From Juglans regia (taxonomy: Eukaryota; Streptophyta; Magnoliopsida; Fagales; Juglandaceae): DNA of 64,000 nt. The DNA lies in the NCBI RefSeq assembly GCF_001411555.2, contig NC_049903.1, positions 27,044,270-27,108,269 of the forward strand, read 5' to 3'. A program made the translations under genes and the position numbers. The notes beneath the pieces were generated by a model. That model ran no database searches. It had not been told where the DNA came from and worked only from the letters and a program-made list of their open reading frames with translations. Below are positions 12,718 to 25,111 of the stretch, piece after piece (within the stretch, counting starts at the first letter, position 1; each line of letters begins with the position of its first letter).

Positions 12718-13187
12718 TTATTATAATGTGCTTGGATATTTCCATGTAACTTAATTTGTTTGCTTCTTGCACCACCCAACAAGAAGTGACATGCGTCACC
12801 ATTACCCAATTGGCCAATATTTTTGCTTATTCAAGATGCTGCAACTCCTTTTTTATCTTTCTTTGCACGGTCTCAGAAAGATGGTGCAAGGGATCAAGAG
12901 TGGCTTTGTCTAAACCCTCCCAAAAAACAAAAAAAAAAAAAAAGTTAAAAATTAAACAAACAAAAAGTGAAACAAAACTTTTTCTCATGGGATTTCAAGC
13001 TATTGAAATGATTCATCATTTGCTTCTTTTTGACTTCATCCGGACCAATAAAACCACAGCTTTAACTACCAATCAAAGTAAAACCAAATCATGTTGGCTT
13101 TTTTGTTTTCAAAAGCATTGGTAATATTCGCCTTGCAGCAAATGTTGTGTATATATATATATATATACATATATTATATTATATATA

Positions 13188-13320
13188 CACTATAAAAAAA
13201 TTATTTATTTGTGACTAGTTATTTTTAACAAAAATAATTATTTTTTATTAAAATGAATCATTTTTTTATCACAAATAATCGTTATCGTCGCAAATAATAA
13301 TTGTTGATGATAAATTAAGA
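13188..13320. mobile_element. Degenerate CACTA-type MITE fragment
   Basis: It starts CACTATAAAAAAATTATTTATTT, close to the start of the 11418 element, followed by GTGACTAGTT and, further in, ATCACAAATAATCG and GTCGCAAATAATAA. The right terminus is not recognisable, so the end is approximate. Confidence 0.45.
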
Positions 13321-14232
13321 AGTTTCACGTGGATTGTTGGCCAGCAATTATAATAGTTAAATAGAAAAAAACCTATTTATTTAATATAAATATTTAGATC
13401 AAAATCACTTATTTTGAAACATTTATCTTATGTGGAAAACACTAGAATAGAAGAAATCAATTAAGCAATTAGTTGCGGCCTAGGTATTGTGATATCCCAT
13501 ATTGATTGATAAGCAATACGGGTATCATATTGTATATGAGATCCCATATTATTTGAGAATAAATTCATGTTCTTTATTATAATGGTTTCAATGAGATTCC
13601 AATTGTACGTATTATTGACTAGTCATTTTAAAGTATAAACCCAGATATGACTTGGGCCGGCCTCCCTTGGGGTACTTCACATCTTTTTAAATACTTTAAA
13701 TATAATGTACGTAATTTACAAAAGTATAAATCCTATCAATTATATTGTTTGTAGAACCTGTAGAACTTTGAGCAGACCAATTTAATAATTGGATATATAA
13801 ATATTTAATACATGTTTGGTAAACTATCAAGTACATGCCGGACAGTAAAAAATGAAAGACACAAATGATAAGAACTTGCAAGGGTAAACTACGTACACAA
13901 TTATTACCAAGGCAAATAAACGTGCATGTCCCCATTACTAATGTCCCCTGGTCCATCCATCTAAGCCATTATATATATCATGTCCTTTTAGCTTGCAGTT
14001 TTTATATCCCCAGATGAGGCACATTATTGGATGTGAAAAGGTATTACATGAGCATATACACAATTTAGGTTTTTAACCAATATTAAGGTTAATTTTCGAA
14101 AACTTCATTAATTTCTATGTACTTTCAATATTCTTAGATGCTTGTTATTGATTATTATAATGATATTATGAAGAGTACTCTAATTTGCTAAAAAAATATT
14201 TACAAATTCAATAAAATTAAAAAAATATATTA
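13321..14232. other. Intergenic DNA, no gene seen
   Basis: AT-rich sequence up to the left target duplication of the copia element. The 86-residue minus-strand frame at 13696-13956 has no motif or splice context. Confidence 0.45.
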
Positions 14233-14237
14233 TATAA

Positions 14238-14432
14238 TGTTAAGAAACAAGAGGGAGAAGTATTTTGCTCAAAACTGTATATGACTTGTCTTCATCTTTA
14301 CCAATAAATAGATGTACAAGAGACAAAGTATAGAAAGTTGTACATAAGGTAAGTAGACTAATTTGATTGATTCCTAAAATTAAGATTATTCCTTATTTGT
14401 GCAAGCTAAATATGGTGAGATATCTGTCAATA
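14238..14432 (-). repeat. 3' LTR of the copia element
   Basis: In element orientation it starts TATTGACAG directly after the polypurine tract and ends TTCTTAACA. The usual TG start is TA here and also in the other LTR, so it predates this insertion. Both copies share the block around AGTTGTACATAAGG. Confidence 0.9.
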
Positions 14433-14440
14433 CTCCCCCC

Positions 14441-15025
14441 TTAAGTTGGCGCCTGAAGATCCATAATGCCCAACTTGCACGAGAAATGATGAAAAAGTTC
14501 ATGTCTTAAGGCTTTGGTGAAGATATCGGCGACTTGCTCATTTGAAGAAGTATGAATAGCTTTGAGGAGGCCTGAGCGAATTTTATCATGAATAATGTGG
14601 CAATCAATCTCAATTTGTTTGGTACGCTCATGAAACACATGATTGTGTGCAATATAGAGTGCAAATTGACTGTCGCAATGAAGGGTGAAAGGCTTAGGAT
14701 GAGAGATGCCAAGATCTATGAGAAATTGCTTCAATCATGTGAGTTCGTAGGTGGTGACGACCATAGCTCGATATTCAGTTTTAGTAGAAGAGCGAGCAAC
14801 TGTAGTCTGTTTCTTGGTACGCCATGAGATCGGGCTGGTGCCTAATTGAATAAAGTAGCCTATGGTGGAGCGACGTGTGGTGGGGAAGCTTGCCCAATTA
14901 GAATCAATATAAGCTGTAACCTGTAGATTGCTAGAGGAGAAAAAAATACCTTGGCCAGGACTCCCTTTAATGTAACAGAGAACACGAGTAGCGGCAGTTA
15001 TGTGAGGAACACAAGAAGCATGCAT
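14441..15025 (-). pseudogene. copia RNase H domain remnant
   Basis: Two adjacent frames carry the domain. 15025-14735 has the copia motifs AYIDSNWA, RRSTIGYFIQLG, SPISWRTKKQ and ARSSTKTEYRAM. 14734-14441 has [27 protein letters not shown] and [11 protein letters not shown], the family C-terminus. It ends in [10 protein letters not shown] just before the polypurine tract. A shift at about 14735 separates the two halves. In life it would degrade the RNA strand of the RNA-DNA hybrid. Confidence 0.85.
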
Positions 15026-15064
15026 GAACTGACTGAGAATGTTGACTGCATAAACAATGTCAGG

Positions 15065-15880
15065 TCAAGTGATGATCAGATAGATGAGGCGACCAACTAG
15101 GCGATGATAAAGGCAAGGATCAGGAAGAATGTCATCTTGATTGTTGAGCTTCAAATGTTGTTCCATAGGAAAAAAGGCAATCTGAGCACCAAGTTGGTCA
15201 TTATCAGAAAGTATGTCGAGAGCATCTTTATGCTGATTGAGAAAGATGCCTTTGTGAGAGCGAGCAACTTCGAGTTCCAGAAAATATTTTAGTGAGCCAA
15301 GATCTTTTGTTTTGAAATGGGTGGAGAACATTTTTTTGAAAACTTCGATCTGAGAAATGTCATTTCCAGCAACTAAGATGTTATCAACATAAACAAGAAC
15401 AAGAGTGATGCTGGTGTGGGTAACAAGAGTGAATAAAGAATGATCTGCTTGAGATTGATGAAAACCTGCATCAAGAAGCACAATAATTAGTTTAAAAAAC
15501 TAGTTGCGAGAGGCTTGCTTGAGGCCATATAGGGATTTTTTGAATCGACAGACACGAGTCTCCCCCTGAGTGCAGTATCTGGGTGGTGGGGTCTTGTAAA
15601 CTTCTTCATCAAGATTCCCATGAAAAAAGGCATTGTTGATGTCGAGTTGATAAATAATCCAATTTTTTGTAGCAGCGACTGCCAATAAGCAGCGAACAGT
15701 GGTCATTTTAGTAACCGGAGTAAAGGTCTCATGATAGTCAAGGCTTTCAACTTGAGTGTAACCCTTGGCAACTAACCGAGGTTTGTACCTCTCGATGGAT
15801 CCGTCGGCCTTGAATTTGGTTTTGAAAACCCATTTACACCCAATGGATTTCTTACGTGGAGGAAGAGGCTCAAGAGTCTA
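15065..15880 (-). pseudogene. copia reverse transcriptase remnant
   Basis: Starting at the right: [20 protein letters not shown], then [28 protein letters not shown] (with the first catalytic Asp), [15 protein letters not shown], then LVLVYVDNILVAGND. The active-site box is normally YVDD; here the second Asp codon reads AAC (Asn), a G-to-A change. A stop/frame change near 15490 breaks the domain after the LKQASR motif. Confidence 0.85.
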
Positions 15881-16182
15881 GGTGGAGTTATCCTCTAATG
15901 CGCTGATCTCAACGAACATTGCCTCGGGCTCAATGGGAGTGGCGGATAGCATCAAACTAGCTGGAGGGATCAATACAAGAGGTAAGAGCAGTTAAATAAG
16001 TTATATGTGAGAGAGAAAATGGGAATATGAAAGAAAAGCAGATAAATGGTCAGTAGTACCTAAGGCTTATGTAGCAGGTGAAGACGTCGTGGGCTCCATA
16101 TGTAAGGTGGGGCATATGTAGTCGTGAAGGTAGGCAGGCTGAGTAATTGTGCGGTGAGGAAGAGAAACGAGTGGAGATGGGG

Positions 16183-17157
16183 TTAGGGAGTGTGTACCGG
16201 AGGGAGGGGGTTCGGAAGAGTCATGGGATGAAGAAATAGATATGATAGGTTCAAGGACAAGAAGAGGAATGATGGGCGGAGGAGAAGAGGAAGTGTCTGG
16301 GAGATCCTGTAAAGGAAACTTTTGTTAGTGAAATTTGATGTCACGTGAGTAGAAAATGGACTGAGTATCAAGCTTGTAGAGCTTGTATGCTTTATGAGTG
16401 CTTGGGTAGCCAAGAAAGACACATTTAGTAGCACGAGGAGAAAACTTTTCGTGATGGGCACTAAGAGTTTGTGCGTAACAAAGACACTCAAACACATGAA
16501 AGTGATCATAGTTGGGTGTTTTATAAAAAATAATTTCGAAAGGTGATTTATTTTGGAGAATGTGATTAGGAGTGCAATTGATGAGATATGATGCGGTGAG
16601 AACACAATCACCCTAAAAAGGTAGAGGTAAGTGGGCTTGGAAACGAAGGCTGTGGGCAACATTCAGAAGGTGCCAGTGTTTACGCTTCGCGATGCCATTT
16701 TGTTAAGGAGTTTCGACACAGGTACATTCATGAATGATGTCATGATTATGCAAGTATGTTTGAAATTGATGAGAAATAAATTTTTGTCCATTATCAGTTA
16801 TAATGATTTTAACAGTGGTGTTAAATTGATTTTGGACAAGGGCAAAGAAATGTGCTAAATGAGTATAAGCTTCAAATTTAAAATGCATAAGATATATCCA
16901 AGTAGTGCAGGAAAAATCATCAACAATTGTGAGAAAATAATGAGCCCTAGTACCCTACACAAAGAAGGGGTATGATAGCCACCCCAAATATCACAAAAAA
17001 TGCGATTAAAACGAGAAACACTTTTATTAGCATGATTAGAAAAATGTAATCTTGTGTGCTTAGAACGAGCACAAATGTCACAATTAGAGAGAATACATGG
17101 AGAATTAAAAAGATTGGGAATGGTAAAACTAGAGGGATGACCTAGGCATTGATGCAT
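16183..17157 (-). pseudogene. copia integrase remnant
   Basis: The pre-integrase zinc finger is visible: MHQCLGHPS, then NCDICARSKHTR (H..H..C-x2-C). The core follows with FCDIWGGYHTPS (first Asp) and IIITDNGQKF (second Asp). The third acidic residue, normally in QQNGxxERK, is read as a stop then QNGIAKRKH, so Glu is Lys (GAG to AAG). The part from 16183 to 16662 is out of frame with the core. The enzyme would have joined element DNA to the host chromosome. Confidence 0.82.
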
Positions 17158-17254
17158 AGTATCTTATTAGCAGTGGGTTGCGCAGCAAAACTCAGAGGAG
17201 GGTCGGGTCGGTACACGTAAATCCCATTGCATGGATCACCCGCTCCAATCGGCC

Positions 17255-17686
17255 TCATCGATTGTGGGTCATGAAATAAGCAAGTATTAGAAGAAAAAAT
17301 AATAACACAAGAGTTTTGAAGGGTAATTTGAAAAAATGATAAAAGATTAAAGGATAAAAGGAGAACAAAATATCATTTGTTAATGCGTGAGAGGGAGAAA
17401 GGACACAAGTGCCCAGCCCTTCGGCTGGAATATCTTGTCTTGTGGGTAGCCAAACACAGTGAGGGGAGGCAAGGCTCTTCAAGTTGGCAAAGGCCTCTCT
17501 TTGGTGGCAAATATGGTGGCCCGTGCCACTGTTGACCACCCAGTCGAGGTGCCGATTGAAGGAAAAATCAGAGGTGGGGGAGAAGATATTACCAACAAAG
17601 TGAGCAGAGGAAAAGGGAATCAAGGGGTGATGGTGCGAGTAAGCTGAGGAGTTTTTGGTACAACTTTGGTGATAAAGGCTGCCCAA
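17255..17686 (-). pseudogene. copia aspartic protease remnant
   Basis: The frame contains DWVVNSGTGHHICHQ, matching the retropepsin site of copia polyproteins (normally VVDSGA). The catalytic Asp is Asn through GAC to AAC. The sequence after HALTNDILF is no longer protease-like. It lies between gag and integrase as expected. Confidence 0.75.
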
Positions 17687-18520
17687 GAATGGAGGGGCAC
17701 GATTTGGTGCGAGGCTCTTGGCCAGGAGGATAACCCACGATGGTCAAACAATGGTCACACGTATGACCATCTCTTCCGCACACTGTGCATTTCAAAGGAG
17801 ATTTTGGACGCCCAGTCGTTCGGACAACCATGGCAAGCGTCTCCGATGATGATGATCGAAGGTTGAGCAGCCTCTGTTGATCTTCTTGAAATAAAATAGA
17901 GAAAACTTTGCTTATTGGGGGAAGGGGATCCATGGCCAAGATTTGTGTGCGAAGAGTGGCGAAAGAGTCATTGAGGGCGAGGAGGAATTGAGACATGCGC
18001 TCATAATCAGCTTGCTGTTGCAAATCTTTGAGGTCAGTGCTACTTTGGAGATGTCCAAGTTCATCCCAAATCTGTTTGATTTGGTTGTAATAGTCATGAA
18101 CTGAGTTTGTGGTTTGTTGTAAGGAGGAAAGAGCAAGTTTAAGGTGGTAGATGCGGGCATTATTTCCATGACTGAAATGGGAAGAAAGGTCGAGCCAAAC
18201 AACATGAAGATCAGTATAATACTCAAGGGAATTAGCGATGGAAGGGGTGATGGAGTTGAGGATCCAGGTAAGAACCATATCTTTCTTTTGGTTCCATTGA
18301 GTGTATTCGGGTGTGGTAGGATCCCCGGGAGGGGGGTTAGGGTGCCATCAACAAAGCTAAGGTTGCTTTTGGCATTAAGTGCTCTGGTCATGGCTTTTTG
18401 CCATTTGGGGTAGTTGTCACCGGTGAGGAGACCATTGACGAGGATTAAACTTGGGGAATTTGAAGATGAAGGAGGTAAGGGGAGGGAATGAGTGGGGTGG
18501 AAGAGTTGGCCATAGGGCAG
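17589..18520 (-). pseudogene. copia gag (nucleocapsid) remnant
   Basis: The frame at 18278-17589 reads as plant copia gag. It includes HVVWLDLSSHFSHGN, VHDYYNQIKQIWDELG, YERMSQFLLALNDSF and a zinc knuckle CTVCGRDGHTCDHC (C-x2-C-x4-H-x4-C), followed by PPGQEP. The gag N-terminal module (MTRALNAKSNLSFVDGTL) is in another frame at 18391-18330. At least one frameshift separates the two. It would coat element RNA in virus-like particles. Confidence 0.82.
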
Positions 18521-18549
18521 TGTGGATGGATCGATTTAGGCTGATACCA

Positions 18550-18745
18550 TGTTAAGAAACAAGAGGGAGAAGTATTTTGCTCAAAATTGTATATGAATTG
18601 TATTCATCTTTACAAATAAATAGATGTAGAAGAGACTAAGTATAGAAAGTTGTACATAAGGTAAGTAGACTAATTTGATTGATTCCTAAAATTAAGATGA
18701 TTCCTGATTTTGTGCAAGCTAAATATGGTGAGATACCTATCAATA
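18550..18745 (-). repeat. 5' LTR of the copia element
   Basis: It starts TATTGATAGG at 18745 and ends TTAACA at 18550, followed directly by the primer-binding site. Its boundary is set by the shared sequence of the two LTRs and by the TATAA duplication outside. Confidence 0.9.
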
Positions 18746-18750
18746 TATAA

Positions 18751-20640
18751 CCTTAATTTCACATAGTACTTATAACCTTGAGTTGACCATCAGTTTAAAT
18801 CCCACATTAATTAATTAGAGGTCAATATATAAAATCTAGGATTAATTATCATATATATATATATATATATTTATATATAAAATCAACAAATTTCTAATAC
18901 TCAATATATATATCAATATATAATATCTCAATCATGATAGATCATCTCAATCGTCATGAATCTTTTTCATATTGAAACTCCTAAAAAATGCATATGAGAA
19001 CTTTAACAGCTAGATAGAGTAATTATCCAACATGTGGCCGTCAGTCGATAGTGGCTTTTTGCATTTGTTTATCTTTTCTAAGAAATTCATATGGCAAAAG
19101 ATCAAGGCCAGCCGTGTGGTGCCATAAAAAAGTTGGAAATGGAGACTTAAGTTATATATATATATATATTGACCAATTTTCCTAGATTGATTAGACGCCA
19201 AAAAAGAATCGGTGAAAGAATGATTAATGATTCAACGGTCCATATATATATATAATGTTATGGACTACTGCTTTGATTTGATTTGGTTTTAGAGATGGAA
19301 TTAATTATATATACAGTGAGTGACAAGAGAATTAGTTGCATGATTTCTTTCTGTAGGTTATTCTGAGATCTAGTACTGTCATTGTTCAAGAATCTACATG
19401 ATTTTAATCACAAGATTAGGCCGTACATTAATGTCTCTGATCTAATCTTTAATGGGGGAAAGTGGTAAGCTAGCTAAGATAAGAAGAAATGGATGCATGG
19501 TCCGGCAGCTTATCGAAGCTAAGCTTTGTTGGCATTCAAGAATTGAAGCATATATGCATAAATGAATAAAGATGGTACATACTTACATAGCTTCATATAT
19601 ATATGCATGCGTGGGGCTCACACGCCGCCTGATTTATATGGGGGGTTGTGGACAGTCGAACCATAGGTACACTGCAAGAAATCTAATGAAGAAGAGTGTG
19701 TGGTGCTTAGAAGCTCAAAAAGGGCAGTGCGTGAGGCCACCGCACTTTGAAATGATTCATCATGACTTCACTGGATTAATTTGAAGACACGCCATCTGGG
19801 CGGGCCGTCTAGGCTCACGCCAGTGCTCGTGGCGGGCAGCGGTGGCATAGAGTTTTTATGTGTTTTTAGGTGTTTCTATATTTTTTTAATGTGTTTCTTT
19901 ATGCAATTTTTTCTTTTTTGTAATTAATAAAAAAGAAATAATCTATTATACTTGATGCCCATAGCAGCAGAGTCCTGTACTCCTCCTCCCTGGGAGAACG
20001 AAGAGAGCGAGTGCGTCTCTTCTTTGGAAAAGGGGTCGTGTAGTTCTGCTTTTACAGAGTACTTTCTCTGTTAGGAGAGAGTTTTTTAGAAGTTAAGACA
20101 ATACCTGCCATAAAAGAATTTGTGTGAGGGGTTGTCCCAGAGCAGATGCTTAGTTTGGCTTATGTTTGGATTTTCGCTATATTGACAAGTCATAGCTGCA
20201 ACTTTAGTTCATTGAATGAAATGAAGTCTGTTTCCATTAAAAAAAAATGAAGATGCACCATTAATTGGAATCATCTGGTGTTGCATTAACACATACATAC
20301 TGCTTGGTCGACATGATGGTCTTGAGACAGCTGAGTCATGCGTGTGTTTTTAGCTCAATTTTTTGAATCTCAATTTGTTCCGATCGATTGGCATACATCC
20401 ATGACAATTTGCACAAATTTTTAATTTTCATCCCAGAAAATGTACATGAATGAAGCTCTGAATACTAAATTTAAGAATATTTCCCATCTCAAACTCTTAT
20501 GAGCCATGGGCCATTACCTACAATATCTCTGACGAGATTCTTTTTAGTAGTATCGCTGCTCCTGTTTTCATATGATCCCCAAAGCATCCAACCTGCATCA
20601 TTCATCACTTTGAAGAATATTCTGCACTCAGTACTCTAAG
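18751..20640. other. Gene-free DNA; possible retroposed tail near 20250
   Basis: AT-rich with TA microsatellites near 18853, 19146 and 19243. The stretch at about 19790-20250 is less AT-rich and ends TTTCCATTAAAAAAAAA, which could be the poly-A end of a truncated LINE or retroposed transcript, but no target duplication or coding motif is evident. Confidence 0.35.
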
Positions 20641-20839
20641 AGTCCGTTTGTTTTTATGTAAGAAAAATATTTGTTTTACCAAAACTATTTCAGCCAATTA
20701 GTTTTCGAGAAAACAACATCTTTCTAGTAATGTGTTTGGTTCTCGCACGAGAATATTTTCGATCCTAAAAATGACTTTTTGTTGTTTGGTACTGTGCATA
20801 ATTTTTTACGTAAATGTAAATTTCTTATGTGATTGATGT

Positions 20840-23800
20840 AATAGTAACTCGTTAGCTTTTGCTTCTATAATAAACTTTTTTATGTATTAAATAGAGTTGA
20901 ATATAAAGAATGAATTGAGCAATTGATTAGGTCTTAGTCCGTTAAAGTATTCAGGTCCCCGGCCATTATGGAGATAAATTTGTCTTTTTATTTAATTGAG
21001 CTACTTAAGAGTAAAACTTTATGAAACGAATCACATCATTAGACTCATATGAATATTTAAAATTTTATGGTGCAGCAAAAAACTTCTACCTTTTTTGGAT
21101 GAATAATAACCTTTCAGAAGAGCGCCACGTGACATATGTTTCAAGTAGTTGTCAAATCATCATGTAGGATATTCAAATCGACTTATAATCACTAGAAAGC
21201 CTTTTTGGACACATGACATAATCTTAACCATCCACTTGAAAATCCTATAGATACTTGTCAAACGGACAAGTGTTAAGTGATGGAGTGGAATCAAGCTTTT
21301 TCATAATGTCCCTTACACCATTTACTATTCCATCTACTCAAACATAATTTGGTCAACCAAAAGAGAGTTTCAACTCTCATGAAATCCCAAACCTAATGGT
21401 ACAAACTGAAACCCCAAATAGTTAGTGTAACGGAAACCCTAAAACCTCCAAACCCTAAACTAGTGGCCAATTTTGATTATGTGAATTCCCACTTGGTTAA
21501 GCCACTTTCACAAGCAATCAACCACTCAAGTACACACTCTTACACCCTCATCCACTCTTTTACACCTTGGTAATTTCATTTGACCAAAAAATAAATTAGA
21601 ATTGGACCAAACACTGTTCAAAACTCCAATGAAATCCTAAATGGGAGTCCATTTAGTTAGCTAATCCAAGCTTCTTCAACAAGCTTTCCTCCACCTACAA
21701 GGTCATACCTTGGCTTCCATTCCACCTCACTTTCAGCTCCAAATAATTCCATTTATGGCAAGTCAAACAAGTAACCACAAGCCCCTCCATTTCACCCATT
21801 TGGTAGTAGTAAAACAACAGCCCCTTTTGCAGCAGATTTTCTCCTTTTGCAACCAACCCTCACTTCAATGCGTCATAGATTCAACCACCAAGTCAGCCCC
21901 TTTATACACTCCCACGTCAGCCTCACTTTCCTCCCACACTTGTGTATTTTCTTTGTCCATTCCAATAGAAAAACCTAGAGCTAGAGGAGAGAAATTTTTT
22001 GGACAACTTTGTGTTTCTTGTTCCAGTCCTTTATAAGTTATTTTTTTAGCTCAATTATCTTCAATTTTGTTTAGTATCAAGTCTTGATTACTCGACAAAG
22101 TATTGGTTTAACTTTCTTGGAGGTTTGATGGATGAAAGTTGGTGTTGATGATGGAAGGGTTCAGTTTGGGTGATTGTTGATGAACTTTGGAAGTTTTGTA
22201 ATATTTTGATGAGAAGTTGTGTAAATCTCGATTTTATGAAATATTTTCATGATTTTTGTGTAAGTTATGGTTTGATTCAAAGCACATTAGGTTTTTATAA
22301 AATGGTTTTGCATGATCTATGGAGTGATAGAATCTTATTGGTCAAAATAAGTTTTTTGTTTGGTTTAGTTTGTAATTCTAGCTTTAGGATCTTGATTCTA
22401 TGGTTTTGATTTTTGTAAATTTTGTTCTTAAAACTTTGATCTATGGATTAATATTGGACTTTTGAAGATTTATGACTTAGGTCTTTATTGGATTGTTGAT
22501 GAACATGCAAGAGTATGATTTTAAGCATTATTTAGAGGCTATCGGGTTGATGATTGTTTTGATGGATTATTTGCTTGGGTATGTTGTATTTGATGCTTAC
22601 ATCAAGTTAGAAATTTAATGTGAGACATGTGGTTATATTATTTCAAGATTTATTGCATATAAATTAAGGATTTAGTCACTATGATTCAAGTCAAAAGTAA
22701 TACATGTTTCGATTTCAATGTTTTCCATGCAAACCAATTCTAAGTTATTGTGTTTTGTGATTTTTGAAGTTAGTCAAGAATGCTATCACCTAGGTTTGAT
22801 TGATGAACATATTAAAAGTGATATTTATGGACTTTTAGAGTCCTTGGAATTGATATGAAAGTATTAGACCAAGAAAACCAAGATTATGTTTGGTTAGACC
22901 TAATCTTGATGTTTTGGATGTTTTCTTGAAGTAGTGAGTTTAAGGTTTCGTTTTAATGTGTGATTAGTGTCTTGACATGATTTTAGAACTAATGATTTGA
23001 TTTTTGTAGGTTAGTAATTCAGGTTAAGCATGCAAGTGTGTTAAATGGCCAAGCAGCAAACAAAATCATGTTTTTAGCCTATAAGTGAATTGGCCAATAA
23101 GAGTTTACACAATTGGGTTTATTACACAATTGGCCAATAAATTTAGGATGAAATTTATATGATAAATGTAAATTTTGATAAGTTTTGGAGTCTGTTTGCA
23201 ATTTTTCAAGATTTAAGTGATAAATTTACAAATTTAGCCCAAAGTTAGTAATCATGTTTTTTATAAGGATTAAGTGAGAAATTATAATCCTAGAACTTCT
23301 CTCATTTCAGCCTATGCTACTTTACGCTACGCATGGAATTTTTGTAAGTTAGTTTCTAACTTACTTATAGTATGCTTATGTATGTATGGAGGTAAGGTTC
23401 ATGCAAGTTATCATGCATCATGCAAGCTGAAATGAAATATTTTTTAAGTCATTTATGAAGAGTCAAGTATACATTATGATAACCCCACAGGACAAGACAA
23501 CTTGGCAACCCCAAGGGACAAGAAACCATGGTAATCTCATGGGACAAGACACCATGGTAACCTCGTGGGACAAGACACCATGACAACCCCATAGGACAAG
23601 ACACCATGGCAACCCCATGTGACAAGATATTATGTATAAGTCTATGATAGTAAAGCAAGCATGCCAAGTTTTTCCATAAGCAAGCCCATGTGCATCAAGC
23701 ATACATGTTATGTTATTATCAAGCATGTTTATTTATACTATTAGTAGCTTATGAGCCTTACTTGCTGGTAGTTCCAACGTTCCAACTAGCATTCCTCCTA

Positions 23801-24297
23801 AATGGTAGACGATGTGTCAAGGATTGAAGAACCTGTGCAACCCCAACTTGACAATGTCTAATAGGCCGAGGAGGAGCCTCGAGGAGCTTATGGAAATGAT
23901 CCTCTAGCTTTTGGATCTTATTTTGGAACTACTAGCTGAGGTGCATGAGCAGCTTGATGTTTAGTTTAGTCTTATGTTATGTTTGTAACTATAGAGATCT
24001 GTCTCCAGTACTCTGTTAATTTGTTTACAGACAAGTTGGGCAAATGTTATGAATTTGATTTATGTGAATATTAATGAAAGTGTTTATGTTTTGGGATTAA
24101 TATTTCTAGTACATTATGTATTGCTAAAAAATTATGTATTGCTAAAAAAATTATCTGTTGTGAATACGACATATTGTTAGAAACATGCTAGGTGCATTAC
24201 ATTCTTAAATGTCATGAACATGAGTATGTGACCTTATGTTGCATGTTCCGATACTTCAAGCTCTGCCAAATCCCAAGCGGAGTTTGTGGGAGTCACA
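20840..24297 (+). repeat. Solo or orphan LTR related to the giant LTRs at 37.8-46.7 kb
   Basis: The segment matches the 37763-40881 LTR in several places in the same order: GAATAATAACCTTTCAGAAG near 21101, the CATGGTAACCCCATG-type tandem array at 23478-23635, AATGGTAGACGATGTGTCA near 23800, and the terminal block ending CAAATCCCAAGCGG...GTCACA at 24297. No gag, primer site or second copy is adjacent. The left limit is uncertain: TGTAATAG at 20839 is a candidate, and homology is clear only from about 21.0 kb. It is clearly more divergent than the pair further right. Confidence 0.6.
23478..23635 (+). repeat. Tandem array, 26-bp unit, about six copies
   Basis: Units read like ACCATGGTAATCTCATGGGA followed by CAAGAC. 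The core CATGGTAACCCCATG is itself a near-palindrome. The same core recurs with about 32-bp spacing in both giant LTRs further right, so the array is an LTR component. It generates the spurious MVSCPMGL repeat frames on the minus strand. Confidence 0.75.
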
Positions 24298-25111
24298 TTG
24301 TAGGGCTTGGATGTTAACTCGATAATTTAAATAAGTTGGATTTATCTTTTTGTAAGAGTAGTGTTACATGTACTTACAATTTTAGTTATAATTTTACATA
24401 CAATACTCATTTTATCAGTTTTCTTTTGAAATTCAAATTTTCTATTTTAAATTTTATAATGTTTGACATATCAATAGCTGACACGTAAAGAAGTAAGTTT
24501 TTTGAAAGTTTTTCTTAAGTATGGTTAACATTTCTCATTGAATCATTATGGTAATTTTGTAAATTAGTCCATCAAACTTTGGTTAGATTTATTTTTATTT
24601 TTATTTTTCCCAATCATACTTCATTGATCTCCAATGTCAAATAATTATACCATGCCACATAGTTTCCTTTGCTCGATTAATTGATGTGTCACATGCTTCA
24701 ACTCCAAACTAGTGAGGGTAATTTTTTATCCATCTCACAATTCAGTTACGGTTATGCATCTAAGCCTTTTTTTTTTCCCGATTCGGTCCAAAATTTGAAA
24801 AACTAGACTCATCCTAGTGGGTATCCGAAGTTCATACATGTCCCATCCAAATACGATTACAGTTATATAATGTGAGTAACGGGTTATTATCTTATACCCA
24901 TAACTGGGTTTCACATTTCAAAAACAATTTGTCTTATATATGAAACTACATCATTTTAATTTTCAAAACGATGTTGTTTTGTATGTGTAGTTTTCTTCTT
25001 TAAAATGATTTTTTGAAAAATCTGGATATTCAGCTATATATTTGAATTATTATAACTGGGTAACTAGGCTGGGTATCCACTCAAATTATAATCGAGTTAA
25101 CCCGAGAAGGT
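24298..25111. other. Gene-free DNA with a probable small MITE
   Basis: At about 24353-24540 the ends AGTGTTACATGTACTTAC and TTAAGTATGGTTAACATTTCTC are roughly inverted, suggesting a small degraded MITE. From 24780 the sequence has GGGTTA, TACCCA and GGGTAACTAGGCTGGGT words. No gene seen. Confidence 0.35.

Larger units (their letters stand above)
14238..18745 (-). mobile_element. Ty1/copia LTR retrotransposon, complete structure, decayed coding
   Basis: A 4508-bp element on the minus strand, flanked by the perfect 5-bp duplication TATAA (14233-14237 and 18746-18750). The order from its 5' end (right side) is LTR, tRNA-Met primer site TGGTATCAG (18549-18541), gag, protease, integrase, reverse transcriptase, RNase H, polypurine tract TAAGGGGGGAG (14443-14433), LTR. 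Integrase lying before RT is the copia order. The two 195-196 bp LTRs differ at about eleven positions plus one indel, so the insertion is not recent. All domains are recognisable but interrupted by stops and frameshifts. No intact protein can be made. Confidence 0.93.

Noticed and set aside
23478..23635. Possible CRISPR-like array (regular repeats)
   Set aside because: Repeats are contiguous with no unique spacers, sit in an LTR and are in a eukaryotic genome.
23449..23726. Minus-strand ORFs with repeated GVLSCPMGL motifs
   Set aside because: Products of the 26-bp LTR array.
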